Origin: Pristionchus mayeri
Taxonomy: Eukaryota; Nematoda; Chromadorea; Rhabditida; Neodiplogasteridae
Direction: 5' to 3'
DNA length: 64,000 nt
Assembly: GCA_036245805.1 (NCBI GenBank)
Contig: BTRK01000002.1
Location: forward strand, 2,724,689 to 2,788,688
Shown here: piece by piece, positions 1-11,326 of the stretch
How positions within the stretch are numbered: position 1 is the first letter of the stretch
Layout: each line of letters begins with the position of its first letter
Translations under genes and position numbers: made by a program
Notes under the pieces: generated by a model
What the model saw: the letters and a program-made list of their open reading frames with translations, nothing else
Database searches by the model: none
Told to the model about the DNA's origin: nothing

Positions 1-1908
1 CCATAGTTGTAGTACGGCTCGGCGATGACAACGATCTTGCCGGAGTAACTTATCCTCTGCAAACAGCTTCATCATGCACTTCATATTTCGCATTCTTCTA
101 AAGTTTTGCAGTGATTAGACTCGGATTTCCTTGAAACATCGCTATCTAATGTGCCCATAAAGTTAAGATATTTTCCCAAACTCATTCGCCAGAGTGAAGG
201 TCAGTCACAGATCAAAATAAGTGCGATGTCGCTGATTGCTTTTGAAGTAAACCGGTTTAGGGCAACAGCCGATAACTACCGTTTCGATGAGTTGTCAACT
301 GCTGTGATACAAAGATCACTACAAGTCAGCCTATGTCTATGAAGTTATACGACATGATATACTTTTCTGAAAAGTCACGCAAGTTAGATTTCGCTAAACG
401 CTACCGTCAGGTCTCCATAACTACGCACGACGACGACTTCAGCTTCGACGAATCCGGAAGGACTGCCGTCGACAGCGAGTACGTTGAACTTGTGATGGCG
501 GGGATCTAAAGCTCGAAAATATTTTGTAGTCTCCCTCTTTAGAAACAAAGACATCGTCCATCTGAAAATCCTTTGCCAACTTTTTATGATTCCATAAAAA
601 TACTTTTCCCATATAAACCAGTTTCCGAAAACTGTAATAGCACTAGGCCGGATGAGAACTGTGACGTCATGCTGCTTTTGATATATCGAATACGGCATGA
701 CGTCATAGTTCTCATCCGACCTAGTGCCACTGTAACTTATGGCGAGCAAACAAGGTAACCACATTACGGAATTAGGGCTCACTATTTGGTGCAGTGCAGG
801 CTAATTCGCATCCCTGTCCTCACTTTTCTATTTCGAGCAAATTCCCGAGCCGATTAGTCTAGCAAGTGAACGCCCAAATTAGTTCCAAAGTCGTAAATCT
901 CCGTTCCCCTCTAATCCCATCGCTCGCTAATCAGTTCCACTTTGGTGATCTCAATCGCGAGTTCTCGAGAAAGTGAAAAAAGAAAAGAACGCGGGAGTGA
1001 TGAGACACGCTCTGACACGGCGATGAGCGATGGGAATGAACTATTTCGAGGCTAATTTTAGCCCGCATAGCGGCCTGACTTATTCAATTTTGCACGAAAC
1101 TCCTAGTATTCAGATGCAATTGAGGCCAAATGCACTTACAAATCATCTCCACTTTATCTTCTCCTCTGATCCAGTACGGGAGATCGTCGACTTTTTCCGT
1201 GTGGACATTGTCGAAACCATCGTTGCGCAAAGTCTTCACCACAAAGTCGATGGCTCTGAAAATCTTTTTTTCTGTTTATTGGTCTTATAAGTGCTTTACG
1301 TTATTTTGACATTGTTTTTGCTAAATTTCCTCTTACTGAAATAAAATAAATCGATTGTTTTTGTTTTCAATTTATACGACTTTAAAAACGACAACAATCA
1401 ATGGAAAGGAAGAACCGTTGACATTAATATACCAGTTGAAACTCATTTCTCCGTTCTCATCAATGCCATCTAATTTTCGGATTTTGAAACAAAATAAGCA
1501 AATGAACTCACTTCTCGAGATTCTTGCTTCCAACCTGTCGAGGGCCGTAATCATCACACAATTCCTCGAGAAAGCGCAATGGTTCTCCTGCGTAATAGTT
1601 TGTTGTTTTCTAAGATCAACGGATTTTGAATTATCAAATTGCTGAGAAGATTAGAAAATGATTCAATTCAATTATTGATTAGTTCGTTGAAGATACAAGT
1701 ATACTAACTGGTCTCCGGGCCATTCGTCAGATGTGAGATGAGCCTCGAGGTTTGCCAGGAAAACTGATAATATGTTGTTATTATTGTAATAGCAAGTCAA
1801 ATAGAAATCGAATTCCATTCACTTCCACTATTAAATAATAATCGTGAAACTCACCTCAGAAATTGAACCAACTCTTAAAACAAGCAGTGATAACAATATC
1901 GCACTCAT
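1..1908 (-). CDS. Carboxypeptidase Q-like M28 peptidase, N-terminal half (runs off the window start)
   Basis: Six exons join in phase: 1908-1855, 1763-1709, 1587-1512, 1255-1140, 505-405 and 56-1. The product starts with a signal peptide (MSAILLSLLVLRVGSIS). It continues with DDYGPRQVGSKNLEKAIDF, LRNDGFDNVHTEKV, LPYWIRGEDKVEMI, FNVLAVDGSPSGFVEAEVVV and SGKIVVIAEPYYNYG. These blocks occur in the order of carboxypeptidase Q (plasma glutamate carboxypeptidase): GPR-SGSKNLEKAI, then the linker, then GKIVVYNQPYINY. CPQ is a secreted or lysosomal zinc dipeptidase. Its metal ligands lie in the C-terminal half, outside the window, so activity cannot be judged. The 635-bp intron between exons 4 and 5 contains a CACTAGG-type hairpin at 641-726. 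Family assignment is firm. The exon 5/6 junction rests on phase and similarity only. Confidence 0.88.
641..726. repeat. CACTAGG-type hairpin MITE, copy 1
   Basis: This is an 86-bp near-palindrome (cactaggccggatgagaac ... ctcatccgacctagtg) with inner stems atgacgtcat-like. The flanks carry a near-perfect 8-bp direct repeat (ACTGTAAT / ACTGTAAC), which suggests a target-site duplication. It lies in an intron of the carboxypeptidase Q-like gene. Other copies are at 3497, 49393, 55620 and 61642. Confidence 0.85.
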
Positions 1909-3982
1909 AGCGAACTAACTGATTCTATTTAGAGAACCTCCCAGTTTATAGCCAATTCGTCTCGTCCTAACGCTGATCTCATCAATGTTTTCTCTAATCT
2001 CTCGAGGAATTACTCAACAAATCACATGGGCTGGCTTCAGCGACTCTCTTCTTTTTGTGTATTATCTCGTAAGTATGACATGCTAGAGAGCTCCACCTAT
2101 CACAAGTATGTCATGCGCTCACATACACACGCCTCTTTTTCGAAAGGAGGGAAAGTCTGAGAGGTATGATGAGAATTAGAACAAGGGTAAAGATATCATC
2201 AAACCCATTAATCTTCGCCTAGTGAAGTGTTGCTGAGCATAGATAGATCTCGCGGGTGTTGTGATCACGCATTGGCTATTTCAAGAACCTATTCGGGTTC
2301 TTGAAATAGTCAATCGAAAACACTTTTTCGGGTTGGAAAAACTATGAAAATAATGAATTTTAAAATCCAAGTTAAAGCAAATTCAACGTAATCACCTTCG
2401 ACTGACGTCATAGCTGAATCAGTGACAGCGTGCAGTTACGGGGACCGTAAGGTGACCTAGGGACGACTGAGCCAAAGATTACTGTATTGATTTCTTTCTC
2501 CACCTGCTACCACAAGCGGAGACCATTGAGTTTCATTTTTAATGTTGTAAACCAGAAGGTTTCCAAGATAAGAAACGTTTTCAGCCAGCAAGCCATAAAT
2601 TATGAGAACGAGATATAGTGCGCGAGAAGAAACGGGTTTATCGCAACTATTCAGCGACATCAGACTTACTTTTGATCAGCGAATGACCTCGTGTGAATGA
2701 GTTTGGGAAATATACCTCTTGTGATAGGATGAGTTAGCGATGTTTCAAGCGAATACTAGTCAAAAGGCTATATTTTTTCAAATATTCCCGTTAATTGTAA
2801 GAAAACTGATTTCAGAGGATCAACTACTCCTACTCGTATAGAATTCACACATATGAACTAAATTACTACGTCGTTACACGTCGTCACGTCGAAACAAAAT
2901 TTCAGATGAAGATCGAAATTTCGGTCATCGTCTCTGGCCATATTTCCCACATTCTCTCGATGTGGCAAATGAAGAGGCGATGACGCGAATTTTGCACTCA
3001 TATCAGTCAACTATTCTAAGAATATCGTTTTGTCATAGAGCCTTCCTACAGATACGGACTAGCGATGGCAGCTCGGCTCGGATAATGGATAATCCAATAA
3101 CTGGAGAAAAGTTCGGTATCTCGATTAGTGCCTCTAGGCACGATCAGAGATGTGGATTGACCAAGCGTCAAAATGGATTATACGTTTCCCTTCCGCCATC
3201 CCTAGCGCGGACGATCGTGAAATATGAGCTGCCATTAACCGTTTATTTTTCACTATTAAATAGCCGAAAAATTAAAATCACTAGTGATTAATCATTTGAG
3301 TTTCACGATAAATATTTACTAACAATGCGGAGCACGTTTCCATACGTCGGACATTGTCAATCCATAAAACAACCGTAAAATTTTTTTCCGGCGTAAATTC
3401 AATATTATTCATTCCCTGTGTCATGTATAGAGTATTAATTTATTTGGGTTTCCAATCACGTTTTATCATATAAAGAAATGACTTGGCAAGAAATGACACT
3501 ACGTCGTATGAGAACTACGACATCGTGCCGCCTTTGATATATCAAAGGCGGCATGACATCATAGTTCTCATCCGAAATAGTACCCACAAATTGACTATCT
3601 TCATTATACGTGATCTGTCACTGATCGGAAATCACTCGAAGCTGAAAAAAAGAATGAATTGTTGAACATTAGAAATGTAATGTTCGAGATCGAATAAAAT
3701 CGAGCTAGCGATGAGAACGATGATAGGAATGCTCACCAAACCTGTACCTTGGTTCAGCTTTAGGCCCTCGCTAAATTCATCCTTTCTCCCATAATATCCT
3801 CGAACATTTCAGTGTTCCTTACGAGATCCGCGAAATGGGCCAGGCGAGAGATTGGGTGGATTAGAGAGGGAGGAGGTATGGAACGAGAGTTGTTTTCGCC
3901 CGAACAGCCTTGCTTCAGCCCCTATAAAACGAGGGAGTAGGTTGGGAGTGCAGGATCTTCTCCCCCTCCCCAACTTCTCAGC
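1909..3982. other. Intergenic region, divergent between the peptidase and collagen genes
   Basis: No gene can be supported here. A short perfect-stem hairpin sits at about 2272-2316 (caagaaccTATTCgggttcttg). An open frame at 2962-3291 (109 codons, plus strand) has no recognisable domain, signal peptide or splice context, and I treat it as chance. Just upstream of the collagen, 3850-3982 is GC- and CT-rich and probably holds its promoter. Confidence 0.5.
3497..3583. repeat. CACTAGG-type hairpin MITE, copy 2
   Basis: Near-palindrome beginning cactacgtcgtatgagaac and ending ctcatccgaaatagtac, with the centre cctttgatatatcaaagg. It belongs to the same family as 641-726 but its termini are more diverged. 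No clear target-site duplication is visible. Confidence 0.75.
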
Positions 3983-5763
3983 ATGGACATCGATACGAAG
4001 ATACGCGCCTACCGATTCGTTGGCTACGCCGCAGTCAGCTTCTCGGTACGTTTGTAAAAGGGTTTCCCATTGCTTGATACCTTTACTTTACTTAACTTTA
4101 CCTTTTTTCCTTTACAATTTGACTTGCTTGTTTTGCGTGGTATTACATGGGCATTTACTTGAGTATTTCAGTTATTGGTTATATTCACTAGGTTTCAATC
4201 GCGTTACTTAGCTCATGCGCGTAGCTAATAATTACATGCGAAAATGAAGTATGAAAAGCTATGTTTTTCCCACTGCACGATTTTCGTTGTCTAAAGGTAA
4301 AGGTAAAGGTGTTAGGCTTTTCCACGCGAGGCGGGCTGTGCCACCCCATCGTCTGTGTAGCAGCTGGCACAGTCTGATTCTGACACATTCTGACACACTC
4401 AATATGTTTCGGGCAAAAACAATCAGCGAGAACACAAGCTGCTGTAGACAAATTCGAGTTGCTATTCTAGTCATGGTGTACCTACCGTACTTTCTCCTAC
4501 CGTAGCCCCTTCCCTGAATCAGGCAGTCGCGGTGCTCTCCGTCTGTGTAACGCTGCCGATGGTGTACAACTACGTGCACCACGTCCGTCGTCAGATGCAC
4601 TCCGAGCTCGACATGTGCACAGTACCGTATTCTTACCATAATATTTTTTTTTAAATTTTTAAATTCCCTCCAATAATTGTGAGAAGCGTAGTGCAAATTT
4701 CGACAAGACATCTGAATTCTCAATTCAAACCTCGATTTGCAGAGCACCGTTCGCAATGTGTGGAGCAACGTGCACACCCTGAACAGCATGCACGCCAACC
4801 GTACTGCTCGTCAGGTATCGTGTTACTGAAGAAACCGTAATTCGGATTATGGTATAATGCTAGCGATCATTCTTCACCGTATTCACTTTACAGGCTGGCT
4901 ACGACTCTCCAGCGCCCACCGTTTCGGCCTACGGATCCAGCACTTCCTCCCAATCGTACGATGCCCACCCAGCCAAGCCCAGCACTCACGATAGTCGTCA
5001 AGGTGGACCAGCTAGGCAACCCTCCAGTCCCGCCCCAGTCCCCGACGATGGCGGATATTCCCCCGGAGGACCCGCCTCGAAGCCCACTGGATCGTCCGGA
5101 TCAAGCAAGCACCATGGAAAACATCAAGGAGTGTCCGCCGATGAGACCTGCTCAGGATGCTGCCTGCCCGGACCCGCCGGACCAGTAGGAGCACCCGGAA
5201 AGGACGGCAAACCAGGCAAGCCCGGAGCCCCCGGAGCCCCCGGAAACCCCGGCCGCCCGCCCCAGGAGCCCTGCAATCCCGTCACTCCTCCGCCGTGCCA
5301 GCCCTGAGCCCAGGGACCACCCGGTCCTCCCGGACACGCCGGAGAGCCCGGGGACAACGGACCACAGGGACCCAAGGGCAAGAAGGGCAACGACGGCGGA
5401 CCCGGAAAGGCTGGACCCAAGGGGCGCCCTGGGCCTGCAGGACCTCCCGGAAGCCAAGGACAGCCTGGAGCCCCTGGTGCGGACGCAAAGTCCGAGCCAG
5501 TGGTGCCTGGACCTCCCGGAGCGCCTGGACCCATCGGGCCCAAGGGACAACCCGGATTTCCTGGACATACCGGATCCGATGGTAAACCCGGAGAGCCCGG
5601 AGCCAAGGGGGCGCCGGGTGAAACGGGCAAGCCTGGTGCCGACGGAAAGAAAGGAGGCAATGGTACGCCCGGAATGCCCGGACACCCCGGAGAGAGGGGC
5701 ATCTGCCCCAAGTACTGCGCAGTCGACGGAGGGATCTTCTTTGAGGACGGCACTCGACGATAA
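3983..5763 (+). CDS. Cuticle collagen with an in-frame TGA at a conserved Cys position
   Basis: Four exons (3983-4045, 4523-4621, 4743-4814, 4894-5763) would encode 367 residues. The N-terminus is [20 protein letters not shown], then a hydrophobic anchor ([18 protein letters not shown]) and a furin-like/homology-block-A segment ([14 protein letters not shown]). Next come the CSGCCLPGP cysteine cluster, Gly-X-Y tracts, a Cys-rich interruption ([13 protein letters not shown]), more Gly-X-Y, and the terminal [19 protein letters not shown]. This is the layout of nematode cuticle collagens of the sqt/rol/dpy kind: secreted, trimeric, cross-linked by Cys and Tyr. Codon 216 (5305-5307) is TGA where the family has the second Cys of a PPC-x-PC motif. 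The downstream frame is intact to the normal C-terminus. It may be a recent null allele, an assembly error, or readthrough. Strand and family are certain; functionality is not. Confidence 0.9.
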
Positions 5764-7362
5764 GCTGCTCGGTTGTGTGCTACAGAGTGCGAGCGAAAGT
5801 CGACTTATTTCAATAGTCGAAACGCTCAATGCACCGCTTCGATTCACCATAATTAATTTATTTGATAAAATATTGACGAATAAAGCGGGCTATTACGAGT
5901 TGTTTCTGGATGGAATGGTTGTGGAAAAATATAATATTAATGGAAATAATTGAAAAGTAATGCACCACAACATTCAAATGGCGTGTTTTGCCAGGGTTAC
6001 TGGAGAAAAAACAATGTATTTGAAATCGATTATTTCGGTAATTGGGTGAATATGGCCTGGATGATTAGAATCGAGCTCCGGTTGTTCGCGTGCTGCCATC
6101 ATTTGTGGATGATAGGCATAATGACCCGAAGAACAATCGTCGGAACTGGAAACAAGTTCAGTTTTAGAAACAACTGAGTTTTATTAGATGTAATTTTTCT
6201 TAAGATATATCATGGCATGAGTTCTCAATGCCATATCTCCGTAAATTGCAAATGCATTGACTAAGATTAATTAGAAATTTTTTTACAAACTCGATTGTTT
6301 GACTCTGGAACGGACAGTGCGGGAATTTCAATCGAAAATATTTAAAAACATTTTTTTTTAAATATTACCTCTTCCACGGTGAGAATGAACAACCAGATTC
6401 CGAGTGAGTTCAACGTTATGGTTAATCTGAATATTCAAATTTGCAAGCGAAACTATAACACAATACATACATGTTTGTCACAACAGCTAATTTCATTGTC
6501 ATATTTATGCTGTCCGGCGTTGCGTTTTCAGATTGATCATCGTATTCCCGAATTCGCCAAACGGAAATCAATATTTCGGTATTACCCCGAAATGTAAATT
6601 TCATTTCGTAAATGCAAATTTTGGAAAAAAATATTTAGAAAAAAATTATAGAAATTAATTTTTGGAAAGGCAAGAAATGGAAAATAAATTTCAGAATTTC
6701 CATTTTGGAAATGCACGTTTTGGAAATTTTTCCATGGCCGGTAGCACTGTAGCCGAGCGGAAAACTACCGTAACCTATGGAGCATTTTCGTCATTTATCA
6801 GCAAATTCGAAACATAGTTTTATTCTCCTTTATTATATTATTATTGTAATTAACAATACTAATAATTAAAGAAATAAAATATACAAAATAATGCAAAAGC
6901 AATGTTTAAATTTAATTGTTCTATTTCGCGGTTCTTCCGATGCAGCGAAAAGTACCGTAACCTGTGGAAAAATTTCCAAAATGGGTCTTTCCAAAAAAAA
7001 TTTTCCAATTTATTCTTTTCCACAATTGTTTTTCCAAAAAGTAAATTTCCAGAAATTTTTTTCTAAATTTTGTTTTTATGAAAAAATCGTTTACAAAATG
7101 AAATTTGGAAAAAAAATTTACAAATCGGGGTAGTACCAATTATTCCAGTAACAATAGTGACGCGAGAGATTATCGATTTTCTGATGGAATTTACCAACTG
7201 AAAAGTTAATGTTTTCATTTTGATATTAATAAGTTAAAATAAAACTTACGATATTCCGGCTCACTTTGATAGCAATAGTTAAACACAAGGCTATTTCAGC
7301 CACGTTGAAAAGTGGACTGATAACGTCTGCAGCAAGCTAACGCATTGCGATGAGATTTTTAG
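5764..7362. other. AT-rich intergenic region with no gene seen
   Basis: The stretch begins with the collagen 3' flank. From about 6590 to 7130 it is low-complexity sequence dominated by variants of ttggaaaa/ttttccaa on both strands. That makes imperfect inverted matches, for example around 6700-6760 versus 6955-7115, but no clean termini. Open frames here are A/T-rich chance frames. Confidence 0.5.
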
Positions 7363-9232
7363 TTAACACAGGTATCACCAGTCAGTGGAGGTGGTCACGA
7401 ACAATTTTTTTCAAACATTTTAAAAATCGTTCAACATGAGGTATACTACTATCCTAGACATAAGAATTCGAATGATCCAGGTTATTTGTTCCAGAGCCGT
7501 CAAATAGGAATTCTCCGGTTTTGTTCCCGGCTATGTTGTATATCAGCTCCTAGATGAGATACAGAGATGGCACCGGTCTTAAAAGAAGCGGAAAATTATT
7601 TTGAGAAACTTTTATGTTGAAAGTGAATTATGAAACTCAAGAACAACAAGTCTTGTGTATGAAAAACTGATTTCAAGGCGATAAAATAAATTATATCACC
7701 ATGACGCATGTGACTTCCTGGGAATTTTATTGCAGATTTTGAAAGAACATGTTCTTCCACGCATAGAAAAAATACAAAAAATGGCAAATTGGCATAGGCT
7801 CAAAGTCTAATTTTTTGCCTTCATTGCGACGATGTCGATTCCACAGTTCTTAAATATTCACAATTATCAATCCAGCTCCTTATATTTTGCTCTATCGCAC
7901 TTGTTTACGATTTTTCAGGAGTAGTTAAGCCAAATTACTGAATGAAATTCGAAATTTGAAATTTTCGAAAAAATCGTTTTTCGCGGCCTCGCGAGGGGCT
8001 GAATTTCTAAACTGAAATCAAACTATTTATATTCACAGTGTCGTCAGGTAGTGCAGTAAGTTGTAGTATGCTTCGATGTCGTTAACATTATTGCAAAGCG
8101 GATACATATGCGTTTTCTAGTCTTTTATATTCACGACCCCAAAAACACTTTATCGATCTTTCGAAAAACGGTAAAATTCGGTTTTGCCAAACCTTTTGAG
8201 AATTTCGACCAAATTGCACAAGGTAACATTATTTTAAGAATATTTGAACCGTAAAAGAGCATATGATGCCAGTAATTTACTCATTTCTCTTATCAAATTT
8301 TCTGAAATTGAGAACTATACGACATTTAAGTGTTATTTAGTTTCAAAAGTTCTACAAATTACATTATGCAATGCAATTTGGTCGAAATTCTCAAAAGGTT
8401 TGGCAAAACCGAATTTTACCGTTTTTCGAAAGATCGATAAAGTGTTTTTGGGGTCGTGAATATAAAAGACTAGAAAACGCATATGTATCCGCTTTGAAAT
8501 AATGTTAACGACATCGAAGCATACTACAACCTACTGCACTACCTGACAACACTGTGATTATAAATAGTTTGATTTCAGTTTAGAAATTCAGCCCCTCGCG
8601 AGGCCGCGAAAAACGATTTTTTCGAAAATTTCAAATTTCGAATTTCATTCAGTAATTTGGCGTAACTAGTCCTGAAAAATCGTAAAGTGCGATAGAGCAA
8701 AATATAAGGAGCTGGAATGATAATTGTGAGTATTTGCGAACTGTGGAATCGACATCGTCGCAATGAAGGCAAAAAATGAGACATTGAGCCTATGCCAATT
8801 TGCCATTTTTATATATTTCTATGCGTGGAAGAACATGTTCTTTCAAAATCTGCAATAAAATTCCCAGGAAGTCACATGCGTCATGGTGATATAATTTATT
8901 TTATCGCCTTGAAATCAGTTTTTCATTCACAAGGCTTGTTTTTCTTGAGTTTCATAATTCACTTTCAACATAAAAGTTTCTCAAAATATTTTTCCGCTTC
9001 TTTTAAGACCAGTGCCATCTCTGTATCTCATCTAGGAGCTGATATACAACATAGCCGGGAACAAAACCGGATAATTCCTATTTGACGGCTCTGGGATAAA
9101 TAACATGGATCATTCGAATTCTTATGTCTATGATAGTATTATACCTCAGGGTGAACGATTTTTTAAATGTTTGAGAAAAATTGTTCGTGGAGGGCCTGTT
9201 TTTGCTTCATCGACTCGTGATACCTGTGTTAA
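7363..9232. mobile_element. 1.86-kb foldback DNA transposon flanked by TTAA
   Basis: Two arms of about 860 bp (7367-8225 and 8370-9228) are inverted copies with scattered mismatches, separated by about 145 bp. The outer ends read CACAGGTATCAC ... GTGATACCTGTG and are flanked on both sides by TTAA (7363-7366 and 9229-9232). TTAA is the target of piggyBac-type transposases, so a non-autonomous piggyBac-like foldback is the best reading. That is inference, because the palindromic flank could be coincidence. Short open frames inside the arms are mirror copies, not genes. Confidence 0.8.
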
Positions 9233-11326
9233 AATATTTTTAAATATTTTTTTTAATATTTTAAATATTTTAAGTTTTAGTACATGTTCGTACCATGAAA
9301 CCATTCAGCATCGGTCGTACTAGCACATCCACAGCAACCACAGCACACGTGGAAACCCATAGGCAAGATATCGCGATCCAAAGTCTCCGTTCGGTCCAAA
9401 TCTATAAAGTATATTTAAATTGTCGTCAAACTAATCTTTCCTTATTCTGGATATGAGGCCAAATTAGTGAAGTGAACCTTATAAGAGACATGAGGAAACT
9501 GCCTTGGCATCCTGCCATACGCATGGCACTCATCTGAAATTGACATAGTCCATGAATATTAGTAATATTTGCATCACCACGAAGATTTCCAGGGAATCAC
9601 GCAAATGTGGATATATCTGGCAATTTGAAGAAATAATGCGGAAAGAAGGGGATAACAGTGATTCATCGACACCTTCCCTTCTCTTGGTTGTGACTGTAAA
9701 GTGTCCATAAATCACCACTCCCTCAATTATTGCATGCAGCTTTGTAGCCGTCAATTTAACCATATTCGTTCTGTACACCTCACCTCATCATTTTCGAGTG
9801 AAAATAGTGGATGGTTGCTCAGGCCCTGTTAGAGGCTTCGAGTTTCACCGTCCAAACGGTTGGTTTCGCCTTCGTTTCAGATGCGCGTATTCAGCAGATT
9901 CATGCAAGAATGTTCGAAATCGTGAATAAAGCAAGTCACGCTAGTCAAAATTTACAAGAAAGTATAAGATATGATTCACGAGAATTCCTCACCCCCCCCC
10001 CCCCATTCAAGCTGGATATAAGCTGCCATGACATCCACGTGTCTCCTCTTTCTGCTACCGGTGAGGTTTTTGATAGTCGAATTTTATTTTTTTTTTTAAT
10101 CTTAATTAACGCAGTTCAGAAACTTCTTAACGAAGCTATGACAATGTTTTCACGATAATAGCATACGAATGTTCCAGGCATTCCGTCCTGTCTCATTCGC
10201 AAATGTCAAAGACAGCTGCATCAGAGCATGAGAGAACTCTGCTTGGGCGAGCCTTAAAAGATTCGATATGATTGACAGTGGCGAGTTTTACTATGCTCAG
10301 TTTTTATATGCTGAGTTTTACTATGCTTTACTATGCTTATTACTATGCTCAACGGCCATGTTGTCAACTAAAATTTGATAAGCGATAACACGGTTTCCTA
10401 ATGTTTCTGTCCTGGACCTCAACTGTCCCGGGCCTCAAATTCTATTACAGACGGAGATATCTGGAACGATCCTCGGGATACATCAGTTCAGAGGCTGGGG
10501 CCAGATGGAAAAGGAAGACGCCACTCAGTTGATTAGTTGGGAGATGGACCGCACACTCGTAGACACTTTCAAATGTAAGTAATCAGCGCATAGTTGTATG
10601 TTTGTTTTCGACTTACAACTTTCGACTTGTTAATTAATAATTTTATAACTATGACTTCTAAAGTGTATTTTAATATTAAATTTTGGAATCTACATGCCAT
10701 GTATTAATCTGTAACACATAACATATACCACTAATAAATGGGGCTTGAGATGTGGCTATATACCTCAATACTACCTAAGAAGTGTCAATAGATTGCTTTG
10801 AATCGCATGATTCCATTCTATGGATCGCTTTTCGAGACGATCGAGCTGAAGAACGACTGTGTGAATGCTTTGGCTAAGGAAGATAAATTGCTACCCGACA
10901 GCTACCAAAAATATTGCATCTGCTTAGGAAAGAAAATATTGCCATGCAAGGAATGTATCTGGTCTGGATTTCAGATTTGTTGCTAGTCTGGACATTATCC
11001 ATATCAATTTCGTGTATGAGCTTCCCATTACGAGATAATATTTGATAAACGCTTCTGAAGAAAATTAGAATTTATCACTACAGATGCCAAAACGTGCAAT
11101 GAATTGCAAAGTTAGGATAGCGAGATATACCTAGAGGCGATTACTCAAGTCGAAGCCAACAGTAAGCAGTCTTTTCTCATTGACTGATTTCAACATTGCA
11201 ATATCCTTCTTTCGCTGTGATTTCACCAATAAGAGTCATTTTCTATTAACCTAGCGATGCGAATTTACAACAGTATCCTCCACATTGTAAAAGTTTATTA
11301 ATTTAAAAAATAATCACAGATATGAA
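9233..11326. other. Unresolved region with exon-like fragments on both strands
   Basis: No complete gene model works. On the minus strand, 9430-9540 can be read after a tttcag acceptor as ECHAYGRMPRQFPHVSYKV. A frame from 9778 down to 9530 starts MVKLTATKLHAIIEGVVIYG. On the plus strand, 9811-10158 is open (115 codons, with a poly-C run at 9993-10004). A clean exon-like block at 10451-10573, bounded by a ttacag acceptor and a gtaagt donor, reads GTILGIHQFRGWGQMEKEDA. A Cys-rich open block follows a tag acceptor at about 10792-10986. The phases of the last two do not match. This may be a decayed gene or an unrecognised small secreted protein. I do not recognise any of the fragments. Confidence 0.3.

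Noticed and set aside
2962..3291. 109-codon frame as a gene
   Set aside because: No recognisable domain, signal peptide or splice partner, and ordinary base composition for the intergenic DNA around it.
5305..5307. Selenocysteine codon in the collagen
   Set aside because: Known nematode selenoproteins are essentially limited to thioredoxin reductase, and no convincing SECIS hairpin is visible by eye after the stop. A nonsense mutation or sequence error is far likelier.
5124..5850. Gly/Pro-rich open frames on the minus strand opposite the collagen
   Set aside because: They mirror the Gly-X-Y codon periodicity of the collagen on the plus strand. Exon structure, Cys motifs and the C-terminus fix the plus strand as coding.
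7596..9085. Mirrored frames of 63-97 codons in the foldback arms
   Set aside because: They are identical mirror copies inside a non-coding palindrome, with no similarity to transposases.
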